Shown: positions 1 through 13,522, numbered from the stretch's first letter. The stretch: 64,000 nucleotides of DNA from Isoetes taiwanensis (GCA_021234155.1 JAJEKV010000141.1:1058356-1122355), one strand, 5' to 3'. Program-made: numbers and translations. Notes: generated from the letters alone by a model not told the origin.

Positions 1-83
1 CACCAGCTGAGTAAGTATATATGTTTTTGAAGTAATGGAGATAAAATGCATGTCATGCTGAACGAGGACATCTGGCTTTGCAG

Positions 84-996
84 TATCATAAAGACTTTAG
101 GTGATAACATTCCAATGAAAGCCACCTTCTTTATTACATATATCATGGTGGACGGTTGGTCAGGGGTGGCAGGAGATATCCTTCGACTAAAACCATTGAT
201 TATATACCATCTTAAAAACATGTTTATGGTCAAGACAGAAAAAGACAGGGAGAAGGCTATGAATCCTGGTACTGCGGGTTTTGATACGGTGTTTCCTCAA
301 GTGCAGTTATACTTCTTACTAGGAATTACATATGCAGTAATGACTCCCTTTATACTGCCATTTATCGTGATTTATTTTGCATTCTCGTTTGTTGTCTATC
401 GCCATCAGGTAAAGATGTACTAACTAGACAGAATTGTTCCATCCTTACATTTAGATGGCGCTTACATATTATAGTTTGCAGGTTATCAATGTCTATGATC
501 CAGAGTATGAGAGTGGAGCAGCATTTTGGCCACACATACATAATCGCATTATAGCATCAATGATAATTGAAGAGATAACTCTCATTGGAGTATTCTCAAC
601 AAAATCACCCTCATTCTCTGTTCCAGTTCTTGTTGGTCTTCCCATATTAACAATTGTGTTTCACCTTTACTGCAAAAAGCGTTTCGAACCAGCATTTCAA
701 AAATATCCTTTAGAGGTATCTTTGCTGTAAGATCTAATCAAAAGCCAAATAAATTTCTCATTCCTCTTTTTTGGCATTTCTAACAGGAAGCCATGGCAAA
801 GGACATTTTGGACAAAGCTGCACATCCTGACATGAATATCAGATCCTTTTTAGAAAATGCATATCTACATCCCGTATTCAAGGATGAAGAAGACGAGGAC
901 GAAGAAATTGAGCTTGAAGCACAGCCAAACTTAGTAGCTACAAAAAGATATTCTCGTCCCAATACTCCAAGTGCAAGCATTAACGGGGACACTTGA
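84..996 (+). CDS. OSCA/CSC1-like hyperosmolality-gated cation channel, C-terminal three exons (5' end outside window)
   Basis: Three exons are visible: 84-408 (after a TTTGCAG acceptor, ending CATCAG|GTAAAG), 482-715 (ending TTAGAG|GTATCT) and 787-996 (stop TGA). They join in frame. The protein shows the hallmarks of the C-terminal half of plant OSCA1/CSC1 (DUF221/RSN1_7TM) channels: IPMKATFFITYIMVDGW, HLKNMFMVKTEKDRE, VYRHQ|VINVYDPEYESGAAFWP and a tail with NAYLHPVF and an acidic DEEDEDEE run. Several hydrophobic segments (residues beginning YFLLGITY, FILPFIVIYFAF, IIASMIIEEITLIGVF, PVLVGLPILTIVF) are membrane helices. These proteins are plasma-membrane, mechanically and osmotically gated calcium-permeable channels; that role is from the family. 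The first exon starts in phase 2, so upstream exons lie to the left. A poly(A) signal AATAAA at 1273-1278 fits the gene end. No frameshift is seen; which OSCA clade it belongs to is not resolved. Confidence 0.9.
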
Positions 997-1359
997 ACTA
1001 TTCCCATCTATTGTGACATAAAATGTAACATAGCAGGTAAAACGTTTAAACACACATGTAAACGGCTGTGAATTTTCTGAAATAGGGAGAAGGTTGTAAT
1101 GCAAAAACTTACGTTTCCTATTTTTCAGTACGAAGTGATCTTTTCTTCTCTTATTGCATGCAAATGGTTTGTGGACGTGCATGCAGCCCGTGTAAAAGTT
1201 CTTAAATTCAAACTCTTTAGAAGATACAAGGGTTCTGTAGCAAGAATGTATCAATTGGACACAGTTTTAACAAATAAATACTGGTGATAATGGTAACTAA
1301 CGTTCAGAAAGACCTTTTAAAAAGTAGCAGACCTATGGAACATGCAAAAAGCTTTACTT

Positions 1360-2960
1360 ACAATGATGGATCTCCTTCAGGGTGAAAAATGGTCCAAAAC
1401 ACTTGGCTCGGATGACAATAAGGCTTGAAGCTTGCCAAGGCACACTAATTAGAAGACCGGCCTTATGGTTGTGGGTGGTCTAGTGTGATGTCACTCTTAA
1501 TTATGATGTATGACGAGTGCCTCTAAACAACTCTGATAATTGCACATCCATTGTTTTATGATCTGCTTGACAATAAAATGACCTATGAGAGAATGAACTT
1601 ACTAGTAGATAAACTTGCAATGGACTCCAACTTTTTGCTGGTAGGAATTTGACTGCCACCTATGGTAGACACGTTGAGACACATGATGAGACCAAGAGGA
1701 CAATATAATTCGACAAGTAATGCCTCAAAAATGATTTCAAACACATTCTAGATAGCTCTTGTTATACTTGGAGGCATGAACATGAACAAGTTGATGCATG
1801 TCAATAGATGAAAAGAAACAAAGCCCAAAGGTGTGCATGCGGGTTTTCTAAGGAGGACTTGCTCCACTACATGAGTTTCTACTGCAACAAGGATTATACG
1901 TCTTTTAAGTTCATGCATTTTGTCTGCAAAAATCAAATATGGCTTTCCTAAAATTTTAAACATCATAGTTTGTTTATTCGCCAATACCAACCCCATAGAA
2001 AATTGAGTGTGTTGTGTCTTTTTCGCCAAGTGAGCCCTTCAAGGGCCTATGGTTGACAAACGATCAAGAGGCGTATAGCTCAGGAGAAATGGCCGAGGTG
2101 GCCATTGGGGGCAATGCCCGGCCTTACGGCATACGACCGAGGCATTTTCTGGCCACATGGCCACGGAGGCCATTTCTGCCTGAGCCATAATGCTGAGACA
2201 GAGACGTTATCAGTCTTAACATCCTAGACCGAGTCCTTTTGCTCTTGCTATCGAGGGAGAAGGATGCTGGAGCAACAAAAAAACTGTTGCAATTCCGTTT
2301 TGGGATGAGCAACTCAAATACTTGTGATCCAACCTGCAGCAAGAAGCACATGCAAAGCCACAACGGCCAGCTTTCTACTTTCATGTGTTGATCCTGTTAT
2401 TGTTGGTACAAGAAAACTGTTATGACCATAAAATTCTTGCTGGCATGTGTTGACCATAGTAGAATAATGCAAAGCAACGCAGGAATGCTACTGGATATTG
2501 CACTCCCACAATGTGTGGCTAAGACTTTCTAATGACAAGGACCAGGACGTTAAGAACTTGTTACAAGTTCAAAAGTAATGAAACAGTTGTGGAGTAGACA
2601 AACTATATTAGAATATGATGATATAATAGATGAACTACTCAATTTGTCAATTTGCTTTAGTATTGCTTGACCACGAATACGTTTATTTATGTTGACAATG
2701 AAAAAGATTTGAACAAAGATATAAAGCGAGTTGTGTTGTGGTTTATAAGATTTGCAAATGGTATTTGCTCGTAACTATTGGAAACAAGGGGGTCATTAAA
2801 CCTGGGAATGGATATGGTAACCCTCGTGGAAGGATGTTGGGGCCACAGCTTGTTAATAAGTCCTCACCCTACGTTACTGATCAAATAACAAGTGAATCAT
2901 AGCTCTAGTTACCACTTCCCTTCCATGCATGTAAGATGAAATAGAGCATATGCAAGAATT
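1360..2960. repeat. Left copy of segmental duplication, 3' flank of glycine-rich gene copy 1
   Basis: Blocks here match blocks 24-27 kb to the right. 1363-1535 matches 25,566-25,730 plus 26,206-26,250. 1558-1810 matches 27,930-28,130 in reverse orientation. 1810-2030 matches 28,285-28,420. 2570-2700 matches 28,455-28,550. 2870-2960 matches 29,570-29,660. No coding was recognised here. A third short copy of the CTTGAAGCTTG-containing block is at about 33,018-33,075, so part of this sequence is also a dispersed repeat. Confidence 0.7.
2062..2211. mobile_element. MITE-like foldback element, copy 1
   Basis: About 150 bp matching 26,053-26,204 in inverted orientation. The right end reads as GATAACGTCTCTGTCTCAG on the minus strand and pairs with a diverged left end; GGCCATTTCTGCCTGAGCC lies inside. 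Size, terminal inverted repeats and two copies suggest a non-autonomous DNA transposon, though the left end of this copy is eroded. Confidence 0.55.
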
Positions 2961-3084
2961 GTAGAGTGCAAAAGCATTTCAAAAGAGAGTACTCATTTAT
3001 TACAAGCTATTCCCAAAATAGAGGACTCATTTAGTACAAGCTATATACTTAAGTTTTATACAAATATATAAACAGACAAGTCAG

Positions 3085-3450
3085 TTACCAATGATGCCCA
3101 GGACCGCCATAACCGGGGCCACCATGGCCATAACCAGGGCCATAGCCAGGGCCATAGCCATAACCACGACCGTAACCAGGGCCATAACCACGGTAGCCGG
3201 GACCGTAGCCACCATAACCAGGTCCGAAACCTCCACCGTAACCGGGGCCATAGCCACCGTAACCAGGACCATATCCACCACCGTAACCAGGACCATATCC
3301 ACCACCGTAACCGTCGGGCTGGGCGACCTTGGGTTTGGATTCTTCAGTAAGGAGGCGCCCATCGGATTCTTCCTCGCCCAACATGCGGGCCTGGGCTGAA
3401 GCCAATGCCAGAAGGAGCAGAATTGCCACTGCATATGATCGACCCATCAT
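3085..3450 (-). CDS. Secreted glycine-rich protein (GYGPGYGG repeats), copy 1
   Basis: An uninterrupted 121-residue reading frame. It begins with a signal peptide (MMGRS, then hydrophobic AVAILLLLALASAQA), followed by a short acidic stretch (GEEESDGRLLTEES) and a C-terminal region of GYGPGYGG-type repeats ending GGPGHHW. Such proteins are usually exported to the cell wall or apoplast; the exact function is not known. I chose the MMGRS start (3450) because copy 2 at 30,115 begins the same way; an ATG two codons upstream (3456) is also in frame. A TATA box lies about 45 bp upstream and a minus-strand AATAAA at 2996-3001 lies 85 bp past the stop. Codon use in the repeat is GC-rich compared with flanking DNA. 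Overlapping frames on either strand arise from the repeat. Confidence 0.85.
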   Translation of the reverse strand: MMGRSYAVAILLLLALASAQARMLGEEESDGRLLTEESKPKVAQPDGYGGGYGPGYGGGYGPGYGGYGPGYGGGFGPGYGGYGPGYRGYGPGYGRGYGYGPGYGPGYGHGGPGYGGPGHHW

Positions 3451-3495
3451 TCTCAAGCTATAAACTGATGAATCCTACCCGGCTTGGCTCCTCCC

Positions 3496-3523
3496 TTTAT
3501 AGCCTGCTCGTCACCAACCCACC
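3496..3523 (-). promoter_or_regulatory. Core promoter of glycine-rich gene 1: TATA box and AC-type MYB element
   Basis: On the minus strand TATAAA lies at 3501-3496 and a CACCAACCCACC block (plus-strand reading) at 3512-3523 lies just upstream of it. The same two elements at nearly the same spacing occur before copy 2 (30,172-30,199). The ACCAACC core resembles AC elements bound by plant R2R3-MYB factors; that binding is inferred. Confidence 0.6.
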
Positions 3524-3960
3524 ATTTATTTGCATTCAAAATATCATTTTTGACCCCTTTCCTGGCCGCCTCTTGCCTTCTGGCTTCCACATTTGCCACC
3601 TTCTCATTTACTCTGCGTTTTGCTGCAGTCGTCGGTCTTAAATGCCACGTCCCCACATTTTGCTTGCCTGCCAGACTTTCCACTAGTGCTCAATGGTAGT
3701 AAATCTGCCTTGTTATCGTAGTAGCGGACCGATTACCGTATGCCAATTTACCAGCGTTGACAATTCCTACATTGTGGATCTCGCCATGCCATTCCATGTT
3801 CCATGTCATGACATTCTGGATGTCATGAGAATGCTATGCATGCAAGTGCAATTTGAGGATGAAGATGATCTTTGCAACACAACTCGCCCAAAACTGCACA
3901 TACCAAACACTCTAAACTGCATGCGGCCTTCCATTCACTATCTCAGAGTAGAAATTTAAG
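3524..3960. repeat. Conserved upstream region of glycine-rich gene 1 (duplicated)
   Basis: Matches 30,200-30,600 upstream of copy 2: shared blocks include CCACCATTTATTTGCATTC, GCCGCCTCTTG, GTCGTCGGTCTTAAAT, CCACATTTTGCTTG and a distal AATGCTATGCATGCAAGT block. No gene is seen in it. It is presumably promoter and upstream flank carried along in the duplication. Confidence 0.65.
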
Positions 3961-5473
<1,513 letters not shown>

Positions 5474-6243
5474 AATTTTAAGGTCCGCGAAAATCCAATC
5501 AGGTTATGGGACCCAATACAAAAGACGGGGCGTTCAGCATCAGTGTAGAATTCTGGGCAAGAGGAGGGAGATGAAATGCGGGGTACCTGCTTCCAAGATG
5601 GCAGAGTAGAGCAAATTCAGTATCTGGAACAAAAGCTTACCGTCCAAGGAAATCGTCGGGTGCAAGAAATGCGTTCTGCAAGGTGTCCAGAAGAAGATGT
5701 TGGTCTGATGAGGGCAACAGCGGAAGGATCCGTGCTTGAAATGAGGCGTGTTGATTTATGTGATCAAACTCTGGAAGCGAGAAATGTTCAAGCCATGTGA
5801 CACGCAGAAGCTCTGCACCGGTGAAATTATGTCGGCTTGCAAGTGTGATGCAAAATCTCAGGTCCGGCAAACAAACACCGTTTAGGCTGGTTGCAGAATC
5901 TGGGTTGTAAAAACTCAAAGCTCTATGCTGGGTAGCCAAAAATCAAAGCTAGGGCAACGGCCTGTGGGGTAAAACTGGGACACAAAATAATCCAAAACAA
6001 TCCAAAACATGATACCTACGGCCGATATTGCAGATGGGGATCTTTGCTGGTCTGAGGCTCGGGTTGGCGACCTCGGGGCGTCGCTGTAGAACGAAACCGA
6101 ATCCGAGATCCGAGGGACAACTATATTAATGTCTTACGATGCATGTTCTTGGTACTAAGCAGTGTAGTCATGGTCCTTCTAACTATCCAGAAGACCCTAT
6201 TTGATATCTCATTTCTATACTAAAAATTTGACATCTTTCGCAG

Positions 6244-6352
6244 AGTTTATCAGGCCACATAAGTGCTATTGAATTCGTAACTTTTGATGCAGCAGAGGTC
6301 CTAGGTGCAACAAGTGATACAATAAAGCTTTGGGATCTAGAGGAAGCTAAGA
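6244..6352 (+). pseudogene. Stranded exon of katanin p80 WD40 subunit (KTN80-like)
   Basis: A 109-bp exon with good borders (TTTCGCAG acceptor, AAGA|GTAAGT donor) encodes SLSGHISAIEFVTFDAAEV...TIKLWDLEEAK. This is a WD40 blade typical of plant katanin p80 (microtubule-severing regulatory subunit), where the same segment reads LSGH...V..F...EV...G...IKLWDLEE. Three residues are missing after AEVL compared with my memory of the family. No neighbouring katanin exon was recognised upstream or downstream, so this looks like a gene fragment or an isolated exon of a pseudogene. Blade identity is solid; katanin rather than another WD40 protein is likely. Confidence 0.6.
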
Positions 6353-7073
6353 GTAAGTTGTTGTTCATATCTTGGCTCGATTAATATTGTTAAAGCTTTC
6401 GAGCTAAACCAACATATAGTCCATATAGGCCTGCTGATGTAGATAGCCAAATGACACGTCTATAGGATGGTTCTCACTTGCATTCATCTCGGGAGCACCC
6501 AAGTAACCTGACTTTTTGAAATACTCTCTCCTTGATCCATATTCTCAACGAGATGTGGATATGAACGGTTTTGGCATTGCCGTGCAAAATGTGGGCCTTA
6601 CAAATGAAGTTTTATCTATTAAAATCCATCATTCATTGATTGGGCAGAACATGTTATATGACGAAGAAGGTGTTCTGCTGTCTAAACAAGCGCAGAGGCC
6701 ATCTGATGTCTTTGATCCTTGGAGTCAGTCACATGATGTTGGAAGGAATTGGTATGCATTTCTCAGGCAATAGTTCTGATACTAGTTGTTTTTCCACGTG
6801 CAATGACAGGCAAGAATATTAAAAGACATGCATTATCAATGTTACGGAATCAATTCGATCGAAGTGCAGCCTTACCTAGCCTTACAACATCAGAGATGTT
6901 TAGGCTTGCAAAATGGAAACCTACATTTGGAGCAGCCGAGGCTGACAAACAAAGGTTTCCAAATATATAAAGTCCTTCAAAGCATTTTGCTGCGACATTT
7001 GAAATTCTGGTTCTTAAAATATGTATAAATGGTCTTCCCAGGATAGAGTTCAAATCTTTGTCGCAATAATGTT
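6353..7073 (+). other. Unrecognised sequence with two short open frames
   Basis: Open frames at 6516-6773 (contains LIGQNMLYDEEGVLLSKQA and PSDVFDPWSQSHDVGRNWY) and 6749-6970 (KRHALSMLRNQFDRSAALP) look protein-like in composition but match no family I know. They may be parts of a decayed gene or transposon. Confidence 0.3.
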
Positions 7074-7160
7074 AAAGTCGCATTTAATTAAAGTGGGTCA
7101 CATGCGATTCCCTTTGTTTTGGAACCTTGTTATTTTACACAAAAAGGACGATCGAAAAGT
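7074..7160 (+). repeat. Dispersed repeat end sharing AAGTCGCATTTAATTAAAG
   Basis: Starts AAGTCGCATTTAATTAAAG and continues TGCGATTCCCTTTG...GGAACCTTGTTATTTTACAC. The same sequence is found reversed at about 22,014-21,940, and its first 24 bases at 17,771. About 180 bp in, at 7,250, there is a degenerate CACGAGTCGAGAA palindrome half, as in the larger element at 17.8-22.0 kb. Confidence 0.6.
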
Positions 7161-7438
7161 TTTCAGCATCTATAACTATCCAAAATTTGAGTATTTCTGT
7201 GCTAGGGTGGGTCCAAGCATCCTATATATCTTTTCCTCTATTTTCTCAGATCACGAGTCGAGAACACCAAGAATACAACTCAAACAAAGGAATTTCATTA
7301 TGTATTCAAAACAAAGTTATAGTTCAAAAAGCATTTTTATTGATAAATGAGATAGTTACAACGTATTTTACATCAGACAACGAGACCATGGCGGTCCTGT
7401 TGTCACTACAGTTACATCATCATGGTAGGTGGTCCACC

Positions 7439-7798
7439 TTACAGGAAGAACCTGAGGGGCTTCTTCTTTACTTTTATAAGCTCTGGGGGCAACCTGAAGA
7501 ATGTGAAATGCCTCATGAGGAGGTGCCTCGTGAGCCACCCGATGGCCTGTCCAACCAATTTCTCCACCCTCCTCTTACACCTTTTCATCAATCGCCGGGT
7601 CGAATATGCTCGTTCCTCAACCTCCTGGATGTCATGCAATGCTTTCAGGATCCTTTGGGCTTTCTGGAGTTTTGAAATGTTCTTCCTCTCTTCATCATCC
7701 CTTGAGATCCCATAGTGTCTGCAATCACGAGCAAGCTTATCCTAAAGCCCCTGTAAGAGTGTAGTCTGAGCGGGATCTGTGCCATGTCTTCTGCCACC
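7439..7798 (-). pseudogene. 3' part of an unrecognised minus-strand gene, cut by an LTR retrotransposon
   Basis: Read on the minus strand, coding continues from 16,403-16,570 into this block once the LTR element and one CCACC duplicate are removed: ...HGLSMFWV then AEDMAQIPLRLHSYRG. Downstream, a frame change and a stop near 7,740 precede a second segment, ISKLQKAQRILKALHDIQE...RVEKLVGQAIGWLTRHL, ending at a stop at 7439-7441. The tail is basic and helical. I do not recognise the family. The gene is broken both by the insertion and by the frameshift. Confidence 0.5.
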
Positions 7799-9388
7799 TG
7801 TGACGCTCCCTGAACATATACGACCCTCGGACGTATACATACGGGGACTTTCCCCTCCCATGGCGACCAACTCGCCATGAGCAGGGCCCTCCGTCTATTT
7901 CGGGCCATCTATGATATGATGCCCGAAAGAAGGACACGAAGGGGTCATTCGGCCCACGCCTTCAATGGGGCTCCTACGTCGCGGAAGCGTGAATACATGT
8001 TAGCACACATCATAAATCATATATAAATAACCACCACGAAGGGTGGCACATCCATCCAAGTACCAACGACAAAGAATATGCACCTAAACCTAAGAAAACA
8101 CCCCAAACCCCAGGTTCTACCCCGGTTCAGACTCCGATGAGGATGGACTGACGGCTCGGCCTCAAGAGATCAACAGACAGAGGTATAACCTGGCGTTGGC
8201 TGGCATAGAACATCGGCTAGGGTTGTCCACTCCATCCGCCCCTCCTGTGCACACTTTGCAGATGAGTCCAATCACGCTATGGCGTCACTATAGCCTTCCG
8301 GATACGCAGACTCAAGGTATCACCCCTTGAGCCTACTACGGGGTTCATGAAGTCCCGTCCGATGAGGCAGCGGGGGGAAGCGTCCCCTTCGGGGATCACG
8401 GTGGTTCCATGGGTGGACTAGAGAATCACGTGCGCATCGCGACCCCCAGATCATCATGCAGGGCTTACTAAGCCCTAAATCTACTCAAAGTGCAAGGTGC
8501 CCCATGCGGGTCACACCAACTACACCTGGGGAGTGTCGGACCCATACCCGGCCTGGATCGCGCCCTAGCTCAGCTCGGGCGGCTATTAGGCTTAGTCCAC
8601 TTTGTAGGAGTCTCAGAGCCTTTTATGTTCGTGCAAGACCCCACCCCCACTTCACCACTTGTGTCCCTTGTTTGGTGCTAAGTCACTCCATAGCATCCAC
8701 GACTTCGGTGGGCTCTTGTGCATGAGCCGCATCTAATGGGAATAATCTGGGGCTCTATCTAGGAGCATACTACAATACATGGGCTCAGAGGTCTCTACCC
8801 CCCGAAATCCCCCATATCCGGAGTGCTAACTAAGCAAAGAACTACAAAACCATCAACCAAAGCACGTACAAAGACAAGAGATAAGAATACTCACCATATC
8901 AATAAAGGGTTAGTCTAACGGGTAAAACCACAGAGAAAACAGAGAGAGAACACACCACAGAGAGGTGCTATGCTATAAATCAACAAAGTAACCTACTGAC
9001 TAACCGTCAAATCGGCCTTGGGCTACTCCATCTCGACTAACTGAAGGGCGCCTGGCTGATGCTGCTCCTCCTCCATCCCCAATTGCTCCCAATTCGAATT
9101 GGGGCACAAAAGCCCTAATTTGGGTGTCCAAAATGGAAACCCTACCTTGCCCAATCGATTTGGGCCAGGTGGCATGTCATAAATTAACTAATTTGGTATT
9201 TTAGCCCTTTTTAATATTAGGATAAGCCCTAAATTCGAATTAGGGTTTTGGTTAGGTTTCCACCTTTATAATTTAATTATTAACATAGCTAACCTTAGCT
9301 TATGAATAATTAATGTGCCATTAATTATTCATAGTGACGTGTCACGTATTTATACTTAAATATGCGTATAAATATGTGGAACGTCACA
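7799..9388 (-). repeat. 3' LTR (element sense) of the 8.6 kb retrotransposon
   Basis: 1590 bp, TGTGACG...CGTCACA, nearly identical to 14,841-16,402. Compared with the other copy it has a short insertion near 8,146 and small indels near 8,372-8,460. Confidence 0.9.
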
Positions 9389-9412
9389 TTCTCCCCACCT
9401 TAAAAATGATGC
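9389..9412 (-). other. Polypurine tract of the 8.6 kb element
   Basis: Minus strand reads TTTTTAAGGTGGGGAGAA immediately before the LTR terminus TGTGACG. This is the expected plus-strand priming site. Confidence 0.7.
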
Positions 9413-11900
9413 TGTCCTCAGCATCAAGATTACTCTTATTGCAGGGCAACACATCATACATTGGAAGGAAGTCTCCCCTCCTTAAAGAGATAGCGTGAGA
9501 TTATAAGTCACACAGACGTTGTCATGTTCAAAGTGATCAAGTTTGAAATGACTTGTAATGTGCAATTTATAACTTTGGGATATAAGTGGTAGAGGCATAG
9601 ATCAGACATGATCATCGGTTAGGACTGTCAAAAGTGAACAGTCTCACTGTTTCATTCGTGGTGGCGAGTTTACAGTCTATCTATTTTAGAAATCGTTCCT
9701 TCTATACATACAGTGGCGATTATATATTAAAGATAGGTATAGATATAAAGAAGCGCTATTTGTTGTTATATTATAATCTGAGTTATTAACCTCGCGATTT
9801 TAGTAGAAAGTCATTCTAAGGATATTAACTTGTGTGTGTAGATGTATTATATTTCGCTTCACTTTGTAATTCATTTCATTCAGACCATCCCTACTTTAAT
9901 TTTGTAGCAAATTTTTTTGTTTTCCTATTTTTGTTACAGTTTTTAAGAATTCGTATGTTCCTATCCTCAGTATTTAATAGGTCCTTGACAGTTATACTTA
10001 TCCTTTAATACAACTATATATTATACTGTATCAGACAGTCTTACCTATATACTTTAATATTAAGTACAGACAGACGTTGTTCATGACTTATTATTCATAA
10101 CCTTGTTATAACCTAATCTAAGTCTCGTTATTCCCTCCGAAGTTTGTGTAAGACATACATACTTATCTACTTTAATTATATTTGATTATGTGTATAAATA
10201 GCTCGCTCCTTTCGATTATCTTTAATCTTTCCACACTCACACTCTCTATCTTTAGCATAGATTACAGTCAGATGAGGACACATATTAATTCATTGGTTAT
10301 GTTTATAGACCCGATATCCTTACATTTGAATTACTTATTTATCCTATTGCTATTTTCGTAAATTTATCACACATCTGATTAATTGCTATATTTCTGAGAC
10401 GCAGTACGGTGACATATATATTCGACATAATTGGTACCGCCCCAGTCGGTATCCGGCAGTGCTATGGCTATGCAATCGTCCTATATCACAGAAGGCCAGT
10501 TGTGACTATGGTGTATCGTGTGTGTATTCCGAGGAGTAACTCCGCGTTGGTATATGTGTACTAGGACCATTTAATAATAAAACATAACTAAAAGAAGATA
10601 GGATACATACTAGAGATGAAACATGTCCACAAGGAACTTAGGTTGGCATTTGCCCCCCGTGGAAGTTATATTTGGAGCTTGAGGACGAAGGCAAAGTAAG
10701 GTTAGTGGTGTCGAAACCACAACATGTGTATGGTACTAGATAACCAAGTTGGGGGCATAAGTTGGGCGCAAGTATGAATATAGCTAGATGTCGATGTCAG
10801 CAAGTTACATAGGAGTCTAGACTTAGGGTTGGTGCACACATGTTACTATATCATATAATGACAACGTAGCGGTCCTGGATGTAGGATTTAGAATATTCGT
10901 ACAAGGCAAGGGAAATATTACTTGACAAAGTTTAAAGAATGAGCGTAATGATATGTTTATATACAAAGGTATTGGTTTGGGTATACTTTACCAGAGATAA
11001 GCATTCAAGCTATCCCAATGGTTAGAGTTGACTATCTTAGATACGTCGTACTAAGGGATATGACAAGAGTTTAAATAAGTGAGAATAGCTAGAGTAAGTC
11101 CAGCATATACGGTGATGTTACATTCCAAAAACATCCCGAGGATGGTTGGAACGGTATTGGAATAACCGATAATGAGAGCTTAGCTACTCAAAGGTTCTAG
11201 ATACCAATGAATTACTTCATTGTTATAAGCTGAGAGCATTTATTTAGTTTTGGAAAATAAGAAGATGTATAAAATATCGCATCCCCCTGATGGAAGAAAA
11301 GAAGGAGTACGATGACTTTGACGATTATACTTTTAGGGATAACCGAGAAGAGGCAATACATAGCAATCCAAGTCCCGATAAAAATCAAGACGAGGTGTGT
11401 AGATTACAAGGAGTGAGATTATATAGACTAGTAGTCCATATATCTTAAGAGTTACGCTACTCGCGAGGAACCAGTGTAGGTAGTGAAGTAGAAGGTGGAG
11501 GATCCGTTGCCTTGAGGCATAGACCCGTTAGAGATTATGACTTTGAAACTCTTAAGAGGGTAAGGAATTGGATAACCATATGGCGGTTACTAACGAAGAT
11601 TGAAACATTGGGTTTTCCTATTAGAAGACCAGGAGGTTTGAGTGCCTCCACTTCATTATGAGGGAGCCAAAGACGACAACATTCAAAGGGATCAAAAGTT
11701 GAGGTTGACATGCTAACTTAAGTTAAATAGGTTAGGTGTGACAAAACATGGCGAAACACAAATTAACTGAAGGAACCTTTAGAAAAGGCCTTGGACTGTG
11801 GTAGAAACCTTTGGAACTATGGCATAATCCCATGGGAAAATTATAGTTTATGTACGGAGTTAAAGTACCATAAGTTTAAATTCATCCCTTTTAGGTCAAC
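9413..11900. other. Non-coding interior of the 8.6 kb element
   Basis: AT-rich, no open frame above about 60 codons on either strand and no recognisable retroelement domain. Confidence 0.6.
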
Positions 11901-11904
11901 CCCT

Positions 11905-12050
11905 TAGGTTAAGATACTCCATGGTGGCGTACCTTTATTGGGTGACGTGTCAGCTTATTTATACGTATACCGTATAAATACATGGAACGTCACATTCTTC
12001 CCCTCTTAGAAAATAATGCTGTCCTCAGCATTGGGGTTAGTTAAACAAAT
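11905..12050 (-). repeat. Second, related LTR terminus plus polypurine tract inside the element
   Basis: GTGACGTGTC...TATACGTATACCGTATAAATACATGG then AACGTCACATTCTTCCCC and ATAATGCTGTCCTCAGCATT closely parallels 9,345-9,435 (LTR end, purine tract and conserved GAGGACAGCAT block). It appears to be the 3' LTR junction of a related element, implying a nested insertion or recombination between two family members. No matching LTR start was found nearby. Confidence 0.6.
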
Positions 12051-13099
12051 GACAGTTAAAAAACTGCAATAGAAGGAAGTATACATAAAAAGGAAGGTAA
12101 TTCCTTATTTCTATGTGAAACTATCTTTCCCTCATGATCCATACCTGGATCAGGCAGAGGTGACGCCATGGGTTACATGGAGGTATAAGTTAGGATATAT
12201 ATAGAACTCGAACAAGGATACAAGTGCGTGTTGTCTCAACATAGATAATTGTAGAAAGGCTTACAAAGTACAAGGCAAGCACCTTGATGACTCCAGGTAA
12301 TTCACGATTTATACGAAGGCTCATCCGCTCTTAGGCCATGATTATGGCTTAAATGCGGATGTCAAGTCATTCGGAATGCCAGAACAGCAGCATGACATCA
12401 TGACAGAGAAATGTAATGAGTAACATTTCCAGGATGTAGGACAATGTTGGATTATAACCCCCAATGATAGGTAGGTTTACAACATAAGGGCCGTATAATA
12501 GCGGCTTGGAAGCTACAAGACGGTTACGGATATGTAAAGGAGTAATTGGATTGGTGACTCTACTTAATAAGGGTCACAACAAAAGGGGGAATTGGATACG
12601 TTGTGCTAGGCATAAAGGCCGGACGACTGAAAATCGGCCATAGACATAGAAACCATATTGAGAAAGGGGAGGACCTATATAGAAAGGTTATTACCTTCAC
12701 GATTGTTGGATGAATGGCATAACTTCAAGGGTGATCTTCCCTGTTATGCAAAGGTAGATTTCTGGCTTGAGAGGCAGCAAGAGCTGAAAAACTCCTTAAA
12801 GATTTGGTGCATGGCTTAGGGAAGAAGACGTCCATGTCTTCGGACAACATGGTGAATTGAATTCACCAAGGACCCTTTTTTTTTTTTAAATAGATAGATA
12901 GGTAGATAGCATTTAGATGCCATCGCACATTGACAGCGTCCCTGAGGACATATGACGGACTCCCAGAGACTTGAAGACAAGATCTCTGAATGGAGGAGGC
13001 CTATCTTGAGAGGTCTTTGGGTGGTACTGTCCTTTGGGATATTCATATAATCCCTTGGAATATGTAAGTTCATTTGCAGAATCTAAAGACGTTTAGGTA

Positions 13100-13522
13100 T
13101 TAAAATAATGGTTGGAAACATTTTGCTCGGACCTTATCTAGGTACCCTAGGAGGAGGTGAGTAATCAACAATGGTTGGGTGGCATTGGAATGTATGGGAG
13201 AACAACTCCAAAAGAGGGTAGGCTCTTTGTCACTTTGTGGCGTGTGACCTGAATAATTAATGACATCCATATAGATGGTGAAGTTCGGCACAAAGTGTTG
13301 ACATTATTATGGGGGTTCTAACACAAGCACTCTTTGCATATTACGAGAGAGTTGATGGTACCGTGGTGCGGGAAAATGGTCCACAAAAGAACACGACCAT
13401 TGAGAAGAAATAGTGAACCGTGGTAGGATTAAAGCTACCCATGGTCTAGAGGGTCTTTGCATGGCGGTCCCTAGTTGGTTGGGCGAAAAGAAATCCTTTC
13501 TTTGGGAAATAAGATGAGTCAA
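13100..13522 (-). pseudogene. Possible retroelement coding relic
   Basis: Two short minus-strand frames are present. One contains NFTIYMDVINYSG, faintly like the YMDD/YLDD box of Ty3/gypsy reverse transcriptase. The similarity is weak and no flanking RT motifs were seen; this may be chance. Confidence 0.2.

Noticed and set aside
3081-3434. Alternative minus and plus frames overlapping glycine-rich gene 1 (117 and 102 codons)
   Set aside because: Shadow frames created by the GGNTAYGG repeat; only the signal-peptide frame is conserved in copy 2.
7127-7715. Plus frame of 182 codons
   Set aside because: Spans the dispersed repeat end and the antisense of the minus-strand pseudogene; the minus strand gives the coherent reading across the LTR insertion.
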